Both the position numbers and the translations under genes were made by a program. A stretch of DNA of 64,000 nucleotides, taken from Ktedonosporobacter rubrisoli. GTDB taxonomy: Bacteria > Chloroflexota > Ktedonobacteria > Ktedonobacterales > Ktedonobacteraceae. The stretch spans positions 3,348,001-3,412,000 of the forward strand of contig NZ_CP035758.1 in assembly GCF_004208415.1 (NCBI RefSeq). Reading direction: 5' to 3'. The first letter of the stretch is position 1. The number at the start of each line of letters is the position of its first letter. Under the pieces are notes generated by a model. The model saw only the letters and a program-made list of their open reading frames with translations, made no database searches and had not been told where the DNA came from. Positions 56,411-64,000 of this stretch are shown here, piece after piece.

Positions 56411-56966
56411 TTGGATGTTTCGAGAACACATCTCCAATTTCTTCGTTATTTCGCCACCAAAGACACAATCCAGATCAAATCCGTCCACCTCTATATGTGT
56501 GATTTGACTTGTCATAGTCCTGCCGCTGTTTTGGGCTGGATCAAAGGTGTTCAGCCCGGACCGAAGTTGATGTATCAGGCATTTTCAGCTATTTGCGAAA
56601 CGCGAAGGTTGAACAAAGCGGGTTACGCGCGCTTCAGAAACTTTTACCTGTATGGTGAGCGTAACCTTGCCGGAGAAACGGCTCTGGTCAATATTTTCAA
56701 GATGTCTTGACTCTTGAATATGATCAGGAGCGACTGTCGCGGTACTCGGTGGAGTGGCAACCGGATGATCGCCATCTTTCTCGTGTAGGTGCCCCTCGGC
56801 TCTATCAACACGGATATCAGTCTGCGCAACTGGAGCTGTGGCAACCAGGTGAAGTCGAGTGGTTTGTGATTATTCGGGATTCCTCACCCGCACGGCGGCG
56901 CAGGCGTGCAGCTCGTATCCTGGTGATCCAACCTCCTTTACTCTCCGATGGAACACAAAGATCATG
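56411..56966 (+). pseudogene. Probable transposase C-terminal remnant
   Basis: The first frame (to 56710) ends with YARFRNFYLYGERNLAGE and TALVNIFK; the frame then changes and continues with LTLEYDQERLSRYSVEW, RLYQHGYQSAQLELWQPG and a basic PARRRRRAARILV tail. The joined sequence resembles the beta-barrel end of Mu/IS21-type transposases. The N-terminus and catalytic domain are absent. Confidence 0.5.
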
Positions 56967-57265
56967 ATGCAGAGACACCCTGCCCTATGATGCGCAGATT
57001 AGGTGGTAAATGACTTGCGCATGTGGTCACTTCTTACCCTCAAACCGACACTTTTGCGCCTTTCTGGTGGGCAGTCGTGATCCATCATCGCCAGAATATG
57101 GCGCGCAGCCAGCGGATCAGGATGTCTGACTACGGTACATTCACGATACGGCTGAGGCGAGCAAGAAGTGTCTCATCGGGAGAACAGGGAAGCAAGCGTA
57201 GAGCAACGGTCGGTTGGCGGAGGCAGAAGGAGGGATGTTCTTTTCAGGCATCCCTCAACTATCTC

Positions 57266-57685
57266 TTAGATTCCTATGGCTCCTATGAGGTAGGCTCCTG
57301 TGAGATCGGTGCTTTGGAGGTGGGCTCTTTGGAGGTTGGCACATCCGAGGTAGGCTCCTGTGAGGTCGGCAATTTGGAGGTTGGCTTCTCCGAGGTAGGC
57401 TCCGCCGAGGTTGGCATTGTTCAAGTTGGTGTGATGGTCGAAGCCGGCTCCCCTGAGGTAGGCTCCTGTGAGGTCGGCACATCCGAGGTAGGCTCCTGTG
57501 AGGTAGGCTCCTGTGAGGTTGGCATTGTTCAAGTTGACGCCTGTGTTGAATTCAGGTCCTATGAGGTAGGCTCCTGTGAGGTCGGCGTTGCTGAGATCAG
57601 GTGTAATCGATGGATTCTGCTCTCTCCAGGCATTCCATTCCTGCACTGACTTTTTGAGAAGATTCACGTGGTTCTGATTTGCCAT
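57266..57685 (-). CDS. Pentapeptide-repeat protein
   Basis: The start at 57685 (MANQNHVNLLKKSVQEW) lies behind AAGGAG. The 139-residue product has a short helical N-terminus and about 20 A(D/N)LxG-type pentapeptides (ANLTGAYLTGAYLG; ADLTGAYL), forming a right-handed beta-helix. Some members (Qnr, MfpA) mimic DNA and protect gyrase, but most have unknown roles, and nothing here points to gyrase. Periodicity makes the antisense strand look like a long ORF, which I reject. Confidence 0.9.
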   Translation of the reverse strand: MANQNHVNLLKKSVQEWNAWREQNPSITPDLSNADLTGAYLIGPEFNTGVNLNNANLTGAYLTGAYLGCADLTGAYLRGAGFDHHTNLNNANLGGAYLGEANLQIADLTGAYLGCANLQRAHLQSTDLTGAYLIGAIGI

Positions 57686-57868
57686 GCTGTTTTGCTCCTT
57701 GTTTCTTTGGTTCTTACGAGACAAAAACACGCCTCTGTATATAGAGGCATTATCGTCTTTTCAGTATATCACTGGCAGATGGCTCAAAGCGAAAAGATTT
57801 CCCGGCCACTTTTGTCGCAACGGAAGGTTTCAATAGGTGTAACCACTCATAGTGGTCGGTATGGAGCG

Positions 57869-58001
57869 AAACCCCGCCAGGACCTTGGTAATGTCCGTGT
57901 GCAGTATCTCTTGCAACAAAACACGCTCAAAAGCACGGAAGTGGGCAGATCTTTCTGCAACGAATATTGCACACCTTTTTATCAAGGTCCTGGCGGGGTT
58001 T
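57869..58001. repeat. 133-bp hairpin element with ~50-bp inverted arms (MITE-like)
   Basis: The ends AAACCCCGCCAGGACCTTG (57869-57887) and its exact inverse (57983-58001) are followed inward by a second matching block (GTGTGCAGTATCTCTTGCA versus GTGTGCAATATTCGTTGCA). No coding capacity. It looks like a miniature inverted-repeat element or a transcribed long hairpin. Confidence 0.7.
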
Positions 58002-58976
58002 GAGAGCCCATGTGTATATTCGCTCTCCTGCCTCTGAGGTGGAGCAAGGCTAATCATGGTAAGGTGTCGTGCCTACGAGCTTCAGCACTTTTATTTCATC
58101 AAGCTCTCCCCATTTTGCCTCTAGTACTCTATTGCCGTTGTAGAGGCTAACGCTCTTCTGGATATTGCCCCCCAAGGATCGCCGATCATCTGGCAGACAC
58201 AAGCATGAGAGAACGTTCTGGGTATGGGCTTCTGCATGAGCTACGGCTGCATGCTCCTAAGTGGCGCTTGGACTTTGCAACTGCTGAAGCTCGCTCTCTT
58301 GTTGCTGCCGATGAGCTCCCCAAACGTGCAACGGTTGCGCATTTGGGGACAAGTGGACAAGCGCCTAGCCGCGATCTGGGCCAGTGTCAGCAGGAAGCCA
58401 TAGGAACGCTTGCCCTTCTTCGCAGCAATGAAGGTGCTCATCACCCATTGCTGCCTGAGAGGCGATTCATCTGCTTGTGATGTCGTCCCTCTCTCAGGCA
58501 ACTTTTCTCTGCGTTTCCCCCATGCACAAGGAGGCTCCACTCCTGCTCCATGTGCAGCTCTCGTCCTTTCCTCAAACTCCCACCTCCCCTTGCTTGCCAC
58601 TGGTAGCTCTATTTCGAGCAAGCCTGCTAGCTTCTCCGTCAAGCTCTTCATCTCCTCTAGTTATATCGGGACCCCATTTTCTACGAGGTGAGGGCCCAAG
58701 CAGTCATAGAGCGCTTGGAACAAGTCAGCGTGACACCGTAGTATCGTCCTTATGAGCCACTTGGCAGAAGAGGATGAACACTCTGAGAGCGCTGTGATTT
58801 TATAGAAATTATGGCACTCGCTCTTCCCCATATCATGACAGAAGCTTGAGACCAGAAGCGGCTTTACACTGATGAGCTACGAAGCATTCTGTCGTCTGTC
58901 AGGGCCTCGATTCACATGTGTGACCCATATGGCGGCAGTGAGGAGAGGTGCCTGAATGCACCTCAAAAAGCAGAAC
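58002..58976. other. Degraded region between hairpin element and transposase remnant
   Basis: No intact gene. A leftward frame (58241-58651) contains LTEKLAGLLEIELPVASKGR and GKRSYGFLLTLAQIAARRL, which look like pieces of a transposase N-terminus in different frames. I cannot name the family. Confidence 0.4.
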
Positions 58977-59751
58977 TTATGAGCCGATTTTGCTGCGCAT
59001 GCCGAACGGCAACCCCAACAAGTCGTCCAGAACTGCTCCCGTTCCATAGAGACCATCAAGCCGCAGTAATGCAGACGCTTCCGGCAACTGGTGCGCCCGT
59101 AGGTACGACTGGATCGTTTCCTCCGCGCGGCGTAGCTCCTTGCGGTATTCGCCATTGCCCGGATTGCCAAACGTGCCGAGCCATTGAGCGGTATGGGCCT
59201 GCAGAACGGTCGTCCGGGTTCGCACAACTTCCCCTCGTTTGCGACCCGTGTAGCCTGCAGCCGCACACCTCATCAAGACGACGTGCGGCTGCAGGCTGGC
59301 CCTCCCTCTTTGACAAGGCGCGCTGGCGGGCCGCCTCTCGTGTCCCATCGATGTCGAAGACCTTCCACAGCTTCCCTGTTCGGTCAGTCAGCCCGCAGGG
59401 GCGCTGCGGCAGCCGTCTGCTCGCCGCTCCTGCAGATCTTCGAGAAAGAGCGTGCGCAAGGCTTCGATTGGCCCTGCTGTCAGAGCCGCCAAAAAGCGCG
59501 AGAGGGTCGAACGAGCTGGAAGTTGGTCACGCTCAAACAAGGCCATGAATGGGGCGGCAAAGGGCCGAAGCCGCTCGTAGAAGGTCTCCAGGGCGCATTG
59601 CAAAGTGCACTCGCTCACTGATCCTGGCCAGAACACCGTGCTTGCGAAGATATTCAACAATCAGCACAACTTCGCCAAACCAGGCTGGCACAGTGGGAGC
59701 CGACTCAGCGGAGGTCTGAATAGTGAGAGAGGGCTGATCGGGACCGTTCAT
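58977..59751 (-). pseudogene. Decayed transposase in three frames
   Basis: Read leftward: SAPTVPAWFGEVVLIVEYL and LRKHGVLARISERVHF, then after a shift FYERLRPFAAPFMALFERD and PARSTLSRFLAALTAGPIEA, then another shift to AAGYTGRKRGEVVRTRTTV, LQAHTAQWLG and LLRLDGLYGTGAVLDDL, where the LRLDGxYG motif resembles a DDE acidic position of IS1380/IS4-like enzymes. Several frameshifts make it inactive. Its right end overlaps no neighbour. Confidence 0.72.
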
Positions 59752-59846
59752 ATATAGAACACGTGAGGAGAGCTCCTTTCTGTGCTTTCATCGTTCTTTC
59801 GCCTTCCATTTTACCTGGCGAAGCCAAGCAAGGACCATGCTCTGTC

Positions 59847-60179
59847 TCACTCCTCGACCCGCGTTCCAATGGTCTTTGGATTCGGATGAAGGGTGACGAT
59901 CCGCAAGATCCCCGAGCCCGCGTTGCTGAACTTGTGAGGCACACCGGCTGGCCCGATCACGACATTTCCAGCTTCGACTTCTAAGCTGCTCTCACCCACA
60001 GTAAACGTGGCGCGACCCTCCAGGATGAGAAAGATCTCATCATACGGGTGAAAGTGGAGTTTAGGGCCTTCGTCAGGGGGGAGCTGCATCCAGAAAAACG
60101 AAAGGGGAACGCCTCCATAGTCCTTTCCTTGAAACAGGTAGCCATTCTGAAGCTGCTCCTTGGGAATGATAGGTGCCAT
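59847..60179 (-). CDS. Cupin-domain protein
   Basis: The start at 60179 (MAPIIPKEQL) lies behind GAAAGGAAAA; an upstream ATG at 60218 is less likely. The 110-residue product is a single conserved-barrel cupin: motif 1 LHFHPYDEIFLILEG with metal ligands His, His, Glu, and motif 2 VVIGPAGVPHKFSNAG with the last His. Function cannot be told; small cupins include isomerases, dioxygenases and binding proteins. Next gene upstream on the same strand is an LLM oxidoreductase, about 147 bp away. Confidence 0.88.
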   Translation of the reverse strand: MAPIIPKEQLQNGYLFQGKDYGGVPLSFFWMQLPPDEGPKLHFHPYDEIFLILEGRATFTVGESSLEVEAGNVVIGPAGVPHKFSNAGSGILRIVTLHPNPKTIGTRVEE

Positions 60180-60325
60180 ATGTTTTTTCCTTTCATCGTC
60201 AAATGGTGTCGAAAGCAAAACAGACAGGTTTGCAGTCTTGTACAGAGAATCCGCTCAGCGGACGCGAGAACTCCCCCACAGAACCAGCGAAAAGCGCGAA
60301 AGCAGACCTATTCAAGGTACCCAAA

Positions 60326-61207
60326 TCAGAGAGCTGCCACAGCGGGAATGACCTCTCGGCCAATCACCTCCAGCGGGGTGATGGTATCGATCTGTGGAAT
60401 CACCCCAAGCACTGTTTGTATTCCCATTCCGGCGAGCCAGCGCAGGTGCTCGATGAGCTCGCTCGCTTTAGAACCATCCTTGCCAACGTCAAAGGCGAAC
60501 ATACAGGTCTTCTCAATCGTGTCATACTCGCGCTTTTCCGTCTCACAATGCTGGCGCAGGATCGCCAATTTCTTTGGAATCTCTTGGCCGGGTCGCAGGT
60601 TGCACGCATCGGCGTAGCGCGCGACCAGGCGCAGCGTTCTTTGCTCACCACTTCCGGCGATCAGAATCGGCGGATGGGGTCGAGTGAGGCTCTGTGGAAC
60701 GTTCAGCGGGCGCGGGATCTGGTAAGAGGTTCCCTCAAAGGGGCGCTCGTCTCCCCGCTCGCCGTGCCACATGCGCAGGCAGATCTGGATCGCCTCCTCC
60801 AGCATCTCATAGCGCTCTTTCGTTGGAGGGAAAGGCAGGCCTGATCCACGGGCTTCCTCTTCGTAATCTCCCGCGCCGATGCCCAGCCACGCCCGCCCCC
60901 CAGAAAGTACGTCCAGCGTGGTCACAGTCTTGGCGAGTCGAATGGGTTGCCAGTAAGGCGTTGCTGTGACCATCGCAATGAGCTTGATCCGGCGAGTATG
61001 AGCAGAAAGGTACGCCAGCGTTTCATAGCAGGAGAGTTGCTCGCGCTCCACCCCACCGAGATAGGCGGATTGCCAGACATGATCTCCGAGACTGATGCGA
61101 TCAAATCCCGTTACGTCGGCTATCTGTGCGATCTTGACCAGCGTGGGGCCAATCAGGCTCGCTCCCCCCTGCCAGGTAAAATCGTTCATATGGAGTCCCA
61201 GTTTCAT
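60326..61207 (-). CDS. LLM-class F420-dependent oxidoreductase
   Basis: The 293-residue product belongs to the bacterial luciferase-like family: GFDRISLGDHVWQSAY, IKLIAMVTATPYWQPIRLAK, the conserved LDVLSGGRAWLGIGAGD loop, and PPILIAGSGEQRTLRLVARY. Such proteins in Chloroflexota usually use F420, sometimes FMN. The substrate is not evident. Same strand as the cupin, possibly an operon. Confidence 0.87.
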   Translation of the reverse strand: MKLGLHMNDFTWQGGASLIGPTLVKIAQIADVTGFDRISLGDHVWQSAYLGGVEREQLSCYETLAYLSAHTRRIKLIAMVTATPYWQPIRLAKTVTTLDVLSGGRAWLGIGAGDYEEEARGSGLPFPPTKERYEMLEEAIQICLRMWHGERGDERPFEGTSYQIPRPLNVPQSLTRPHPPILIAGSGEQRTLRLVARYADACNLRPGQEIPKKLAILRQHCETEKREYDTIEKTCMFAFDVGKDGSKASELIEHLRWLAGMGIQTVLGVIPQIDTITPLEVIGREVIPAVAAL

Positions 61208-62089
61208 AACATCTTTCCTTCCCGTTTTTCAGCATGCTCACTCTTCGCGTCAAGAGTGTTACCCTATTTCTCATTCTGCACGCTTTCTCCTCCCGCCTAG
61301 TGTCCCGAAGAAGTGAGGGAGAGATGTTAGTATAGCAACCTGAGATGACAGAGGTATGAACTTTTTCCGCGATTTTGTCATCAATTTGTCACCTTGCTGG
61401 GGATTGTCGCGCCCACGGATAGCACAACGAGATGCATGTATGTGCTGAGATGTCTTCACAGGCCCGTTTAGTGCTCCAACTTTTTGCCTACCAAGGAATC
61501 GAAAATCCCTCTGCATGATGAAAACAGGAAAGCCGCGAAGAACCTCTCAAGCTAAATCATTGCTGAGATAAAACTCGTTGCGCAACCCGGGGGCAGACTC
61601 ACTTCGTAGGGCATTTACCAGTAACACCCTTGCTCTGACGAAAAGATATGCGGCAGAAACTCTGCCTCCTTCTTCCTCTTCATCGCCCTTCCCAGGCGGC
61701 TTGAGTGGGATAAGACGAAAAGATTTGTGCCTGAAGAAACGCAGATTGATCTGGCAAACAACACCTGGTTCTGGTAAAGTGTGAAAAGGCGATTGCTTTA
61801 CACTGCATCGAGAGAGCAGATATACTGTGAGAAAGTCATACGCTTGGCCCTTCCCAGGAAAGGGGTGATCGTTATGGCAAAACAAGACGTCCCGTGAGAA
61901 GGGTAGTGAGATGAGCAAGCTTCTCTTTGTTCCGACAAAAACATCTCGTCGCTTGTGCGCTGGTATGCGCGAGCGCTGCTGCATTTGTTTATCAGCTGCT
62001 CATACAGGGAGAATCGATTGTCCAGATCAACAAGACGCAAAGCGTGATCACAAAGGTCGCCGAAGTGGCACAGAGGAAGAGGTTTTCCT
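61208..62089. other. Divergent intergenic region
   Basis: About 880 bp between divergent genes. It must contain promoters for the LLM gene and the MalT-like regulator. Short frames (61547-61984 -, 61911-62114 +) have no recognisable features. AGAGGAAGAGG before 62090 is the regulator's ribosome binding site. Confidence 0.5.
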
Positions 62090-64000
62090 ATGCCTGAGTC
62101 ATCTTTGCTGGTGACCAAGTTCACCATCCCACCTCTTCGTTCCACGCTGTTACCACGCGAGCACCTGTTCACGGTCCTCAATCAGAGCCGCTCGTATCCC
62201 TTGACGCTACTCTCGGCCTCAGCTGGTTACGGCAAAACAACCCTGCTCTCAGCCTGGGCGAGCCAGAGATCTGGTCAGGTCGCCTGGCTTGCACTCGATG
62301 AGCAAGACAACGATCCAGCACGCTTCTGGGCATATGTGATTGCCGCACTCAGGAAAGCTGGCTCTCCAGCAGGAGAGGCGACGCTCGCGATGTCGCACTT
62401 CCCACAACCGGCGCACCTTTCCAGTGCTCTGACTTTGCTCATCAATGAACTCTCCACGCTTGGGCAGGAAACGATCCTGATTCTGGATGACTACCATCTC
62501 ATCAAGGAACCGACTATTCACGAGTCCCTTCAGTTCTTGCTCGATCATCTTCCCGCTTGCCTGCACCTGCTGCTTGCCACTCGTGGTGATCCTCCGCTGG
62601 CGCTTGCTCGTCTGAGGGCACGAGGACAGATGGTCGAGATTCGCGACACTGATCTGCGCTTGGACAGCGCAGAGGCGGCCAGTTTTCTGACCCAGGTGAT
62701 GGTTCTCTCGCTCTCAGAAGAAGAGATCCGTCTCCTGGAGACGCGCACCGAGGGATGGGTTGCTGGACTCCAACTCGCGGCCCTTTCCCTGCGGAGACAC
62801 GCTGACGTGTCGGCCTTTCTCCAGGCATTTAGCGGCAGCCAGCGTTTTATTCTGGACTATGTGCAGGAGGAAATTCTAGGACCGCTGCCTGAGTCGTACC
62901 AACGTTTCCTGCTCTACACATCGGTGCTTGAGCGGATGAATGCCGAAGTTTGCCAGGCACTCTCTGGGGAGCAGGCCAGTCAGCAGATGTTGGAAGCGCT
63001 GGAACGGGCCAACCTCTTTCTGGTTCCACTTGATGAGGAGCGGCGCTGGTATCGCTTTCACACCCTTTTCCGCGAGGTACTGCTGGCGCGTTTACAAGCC
63101 ACCCAGCCGGAGCAGGTGTTGCACCTGCACCGCGAGGCGGCGCTCTGGTATCACCAGCAGGGATGGCCGCACGAGGCGATATCCCACGCGAGGGCCACGC
63201 AGGACGCGCTTTTCATGGCAGAGTTGCTGGAGGGCTATGTCGAGCAGTTGTATCTGCAAGGGGAGATCAAAACGCTGCTGGCCTGGATCAAGCTCCTCCC
63301 TCAGGAGATCTTGCGCGCGCATCCTCTCCTTGCCACGAGCTACATTTTCGCGTTCAGGATGCTGTCCCCTTTCTCTGATCAGGAGGAAAGAGTGTATCTG
63401 CACCAACTCCGAGAAGGTGTGGAGCAGACCGTGCAGAGCGAAGACCAGCGTCGCCTTTCGCTCGCTGAGCAAGAGCGGCTGCGCTATCGGCTTACTCTTC
63501 TCGACGGCTGGGAACTGATGACACAGGCGCTCGCTGATGGCAATGGGGAGCAACTGAGCAGGGCTGCTGAGCAGATGGAGCATCTGGAGTTTTCTGACGA
63601 CACCATGTGGCAGCAGCATCGGCTGGCACCATTCGCCATCGCCTGGCGCATGGCAGGGGATTTTCTCCCGATGGTGACAGCCTTGCAGGAAAGTCGGAAG
63701 AGAACCCGAATGGCGCAAAATCGCTATCAGGAGGCCCAAATCCTCTGGGGATTGATTGCCGCACTGATTGCCTTGGGACGCCTCTCACAAGCACACGACC
63801 ATAATCAGGAACTCCAACAGTTGGTCAACCGTCTGGGAGGACCCCTCCCAGAGGCGGCGTATCCCAACCTGTTCCAGGCTCAGCTTGCGTACGCGTGGAA
63901 TCGACTGGAAGAGGCAAAAAGCGCTGCGCACAAAGCGATTGAGCAGACAGCACCGTTGCAGTACCTCGACATTCTCATAGGGGCCTCTGAGGTGCTGATC
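62090..64000 (+). CDS. Large MalT-like (LAL) LuxR regulator, 3'-truncated by window
   Basis: ATG 62090 follows AGAGGAAGAGG and the frame stays open for 637 codons to the window edge, so the end lies outside. The N-terminus matches STAND-type NTPases of the MalT/LAL group: LLVTKFTIPPLRSTLLPREH, Walker A SASAGYGKTTLLSAW, and Walker B ILILDDYHLI. The RFHTLFREVLLARLQ segment and TPR-like helical repeats follow from about 330. The C-terminal LuxR HTH is expected beyond the edge. Such proteins sense a ligand or protein and activate transcription in an ATP-dependent way. Target unknown. Confidence 0.88.
   Translation, partial: MPESSLLVTKFTIPPLRSTLLPREHLFTVLNQSRSYPLTLLSASAGYGKTTLLSAWASQRSGQVAWLALDEQDNDPARFWAYVIAALRKAGSPAGEATLAMSHFPQPAHLSSALTLLINELSTLGQETILILDDYHLIKEPTIHESLQFLLDHLPACLHLLLATRGDPPLALARLRARGQMVEIRDTDLRLDSAEAASFLTQVMVLSLSEEEIRLLETRTEGWVAGLQLAALSLRRHADVSAFLQAFSGSQRFILDYVQEEILGPLPESYQRFLLYTSVLERMNAEVCQALSGEQASQQMLEALERANLFLVPLDEERRWYRFHTLFREVLLARLQATQPEQVLHLHREAALWYHQQGWPHEAISHARATQDALFMAELLEGYVEQLYLQGEIKTLLAWIKLLPQEILRAHPLLATSYIFAFRMLSPFSDQEERVYLHQLREGVEQTVQSEDQRRLSLAEQERLRYRLTLLDGWELMTQALADGNGEQLSRAAEQMEHLEFSDDTMWQQHRLAPFAIAWRMAGDFLPMVTALQESRKRTRMAQNRYQEAQILWGLIAALIALGRLSQAHDHNQELQQLVNRLGGPLPEAAYPNLFQAQLAYAWNRLEEAKSAAHKAIEQTAPLQYLDILIGASEVLI

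Noticed and set aside
57023..57649. Long rightward ORF with EVGSCEVG-type repeats
   Set aside because: It is the exact antisense of the pentapeptide-repeat gene; the repeat periodicity removes stops on the opposite strand, and it has no ribosome binding site.
1..64000. tRNA, rRNA or riboswitch genes
   Set aside because: None recognised by eye on either strand; a covariance-model scan would be needed to exclude small ones.

Overview
The window looks like an accessory chromosomal region of a filamentous, IS-rich Gram-positive-type bacterium, most likely a Ktedonobacteria member (Chloroflexota). This is inferred from moderate base composition, strong AAGGAG ribosome binding sites, many decayed IS3, ISL3, IS5 and other transposases, a MalT-like (LAL) LuxR regulator, an LLM-class flavin enzyme and a pentapeptide-repeat protein. 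No rRNA or tRNA gene was seen, so the taxonomic call is only an inference.

Region 1 (1-14.6 kb) is the 3' end of a nonribosomal peptide cluster. It enters the window inside a glutamate-1-semialdehyde-type aminotransferase domain, as in iturin/mycosubtilin hybrid synthetases, followed by C-A-PCP, C-A-PCP-E and C-A-PCP-TE. Specificity residues read by eye suggest Ile/Val, D-Val and Asn. An MFS exporter, an MbtH-like protein and two small unknown proteins follow. The first NRPS gene is broken by one missing G in a G run at 3007-3011.

Region 2 (14.9-17.6 kb) holds a decayed IS3 copy with a hairpin over the transposase ribosome binding site, two ACGT-rich repeat clusters, an ISL3 fragment and an intact LuxR-type regulator.

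Region 3 (18.5-49 kb) is a second, apparently complete NRPS system: C-A-PCP; C-A-PCP-C-A-PCP; C-A-PCP-E; C-PCP-TE without an A domain; a decayed mbtH; then an argininosuccinate-lyase-like enzyme, a threonine-kinase-like GHMP protein, a cysteine-synthase-like PLP enzyme, an ATP-grasp ligase, a threonine-aldolase-like enzyme, an A-PCP-C-A-PCP protein that looks like the initiator, and a threonine-synthase-like enzyme. The lyase, kinase and PLP trio matches the gene set proposed for 2,3-diaminobutyrate in friulimicin-type lipopeptide clusters. Two A domains have unusual acidic pocket codes that could suit such a residue. The predicted order is Ala/Gly-type, Thr-like acidic, diamino acid?, Val-type, diamino acid?, D-Asp, then an A-less terminal module.

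Region 4 (49-64 kb) is mostly a graveyard of mobile elements and broken genes: a second IS3 remnant that supplies the stop codon of the threonine-synthase-like gene, a decayed DDE transposase, a truncated ECF sigma factor, a cupredoxin remnant and an IS5-type element with 26-bp ends. Between them are intact accessory genes: a DUF2892 protein, an esterase, a two-repeat ricin-type lectin, a pentapeptide-repeat protein, a cupin, an LLM oxidoreductase and the start of a large MalT-like regulator that runs off the right edge.
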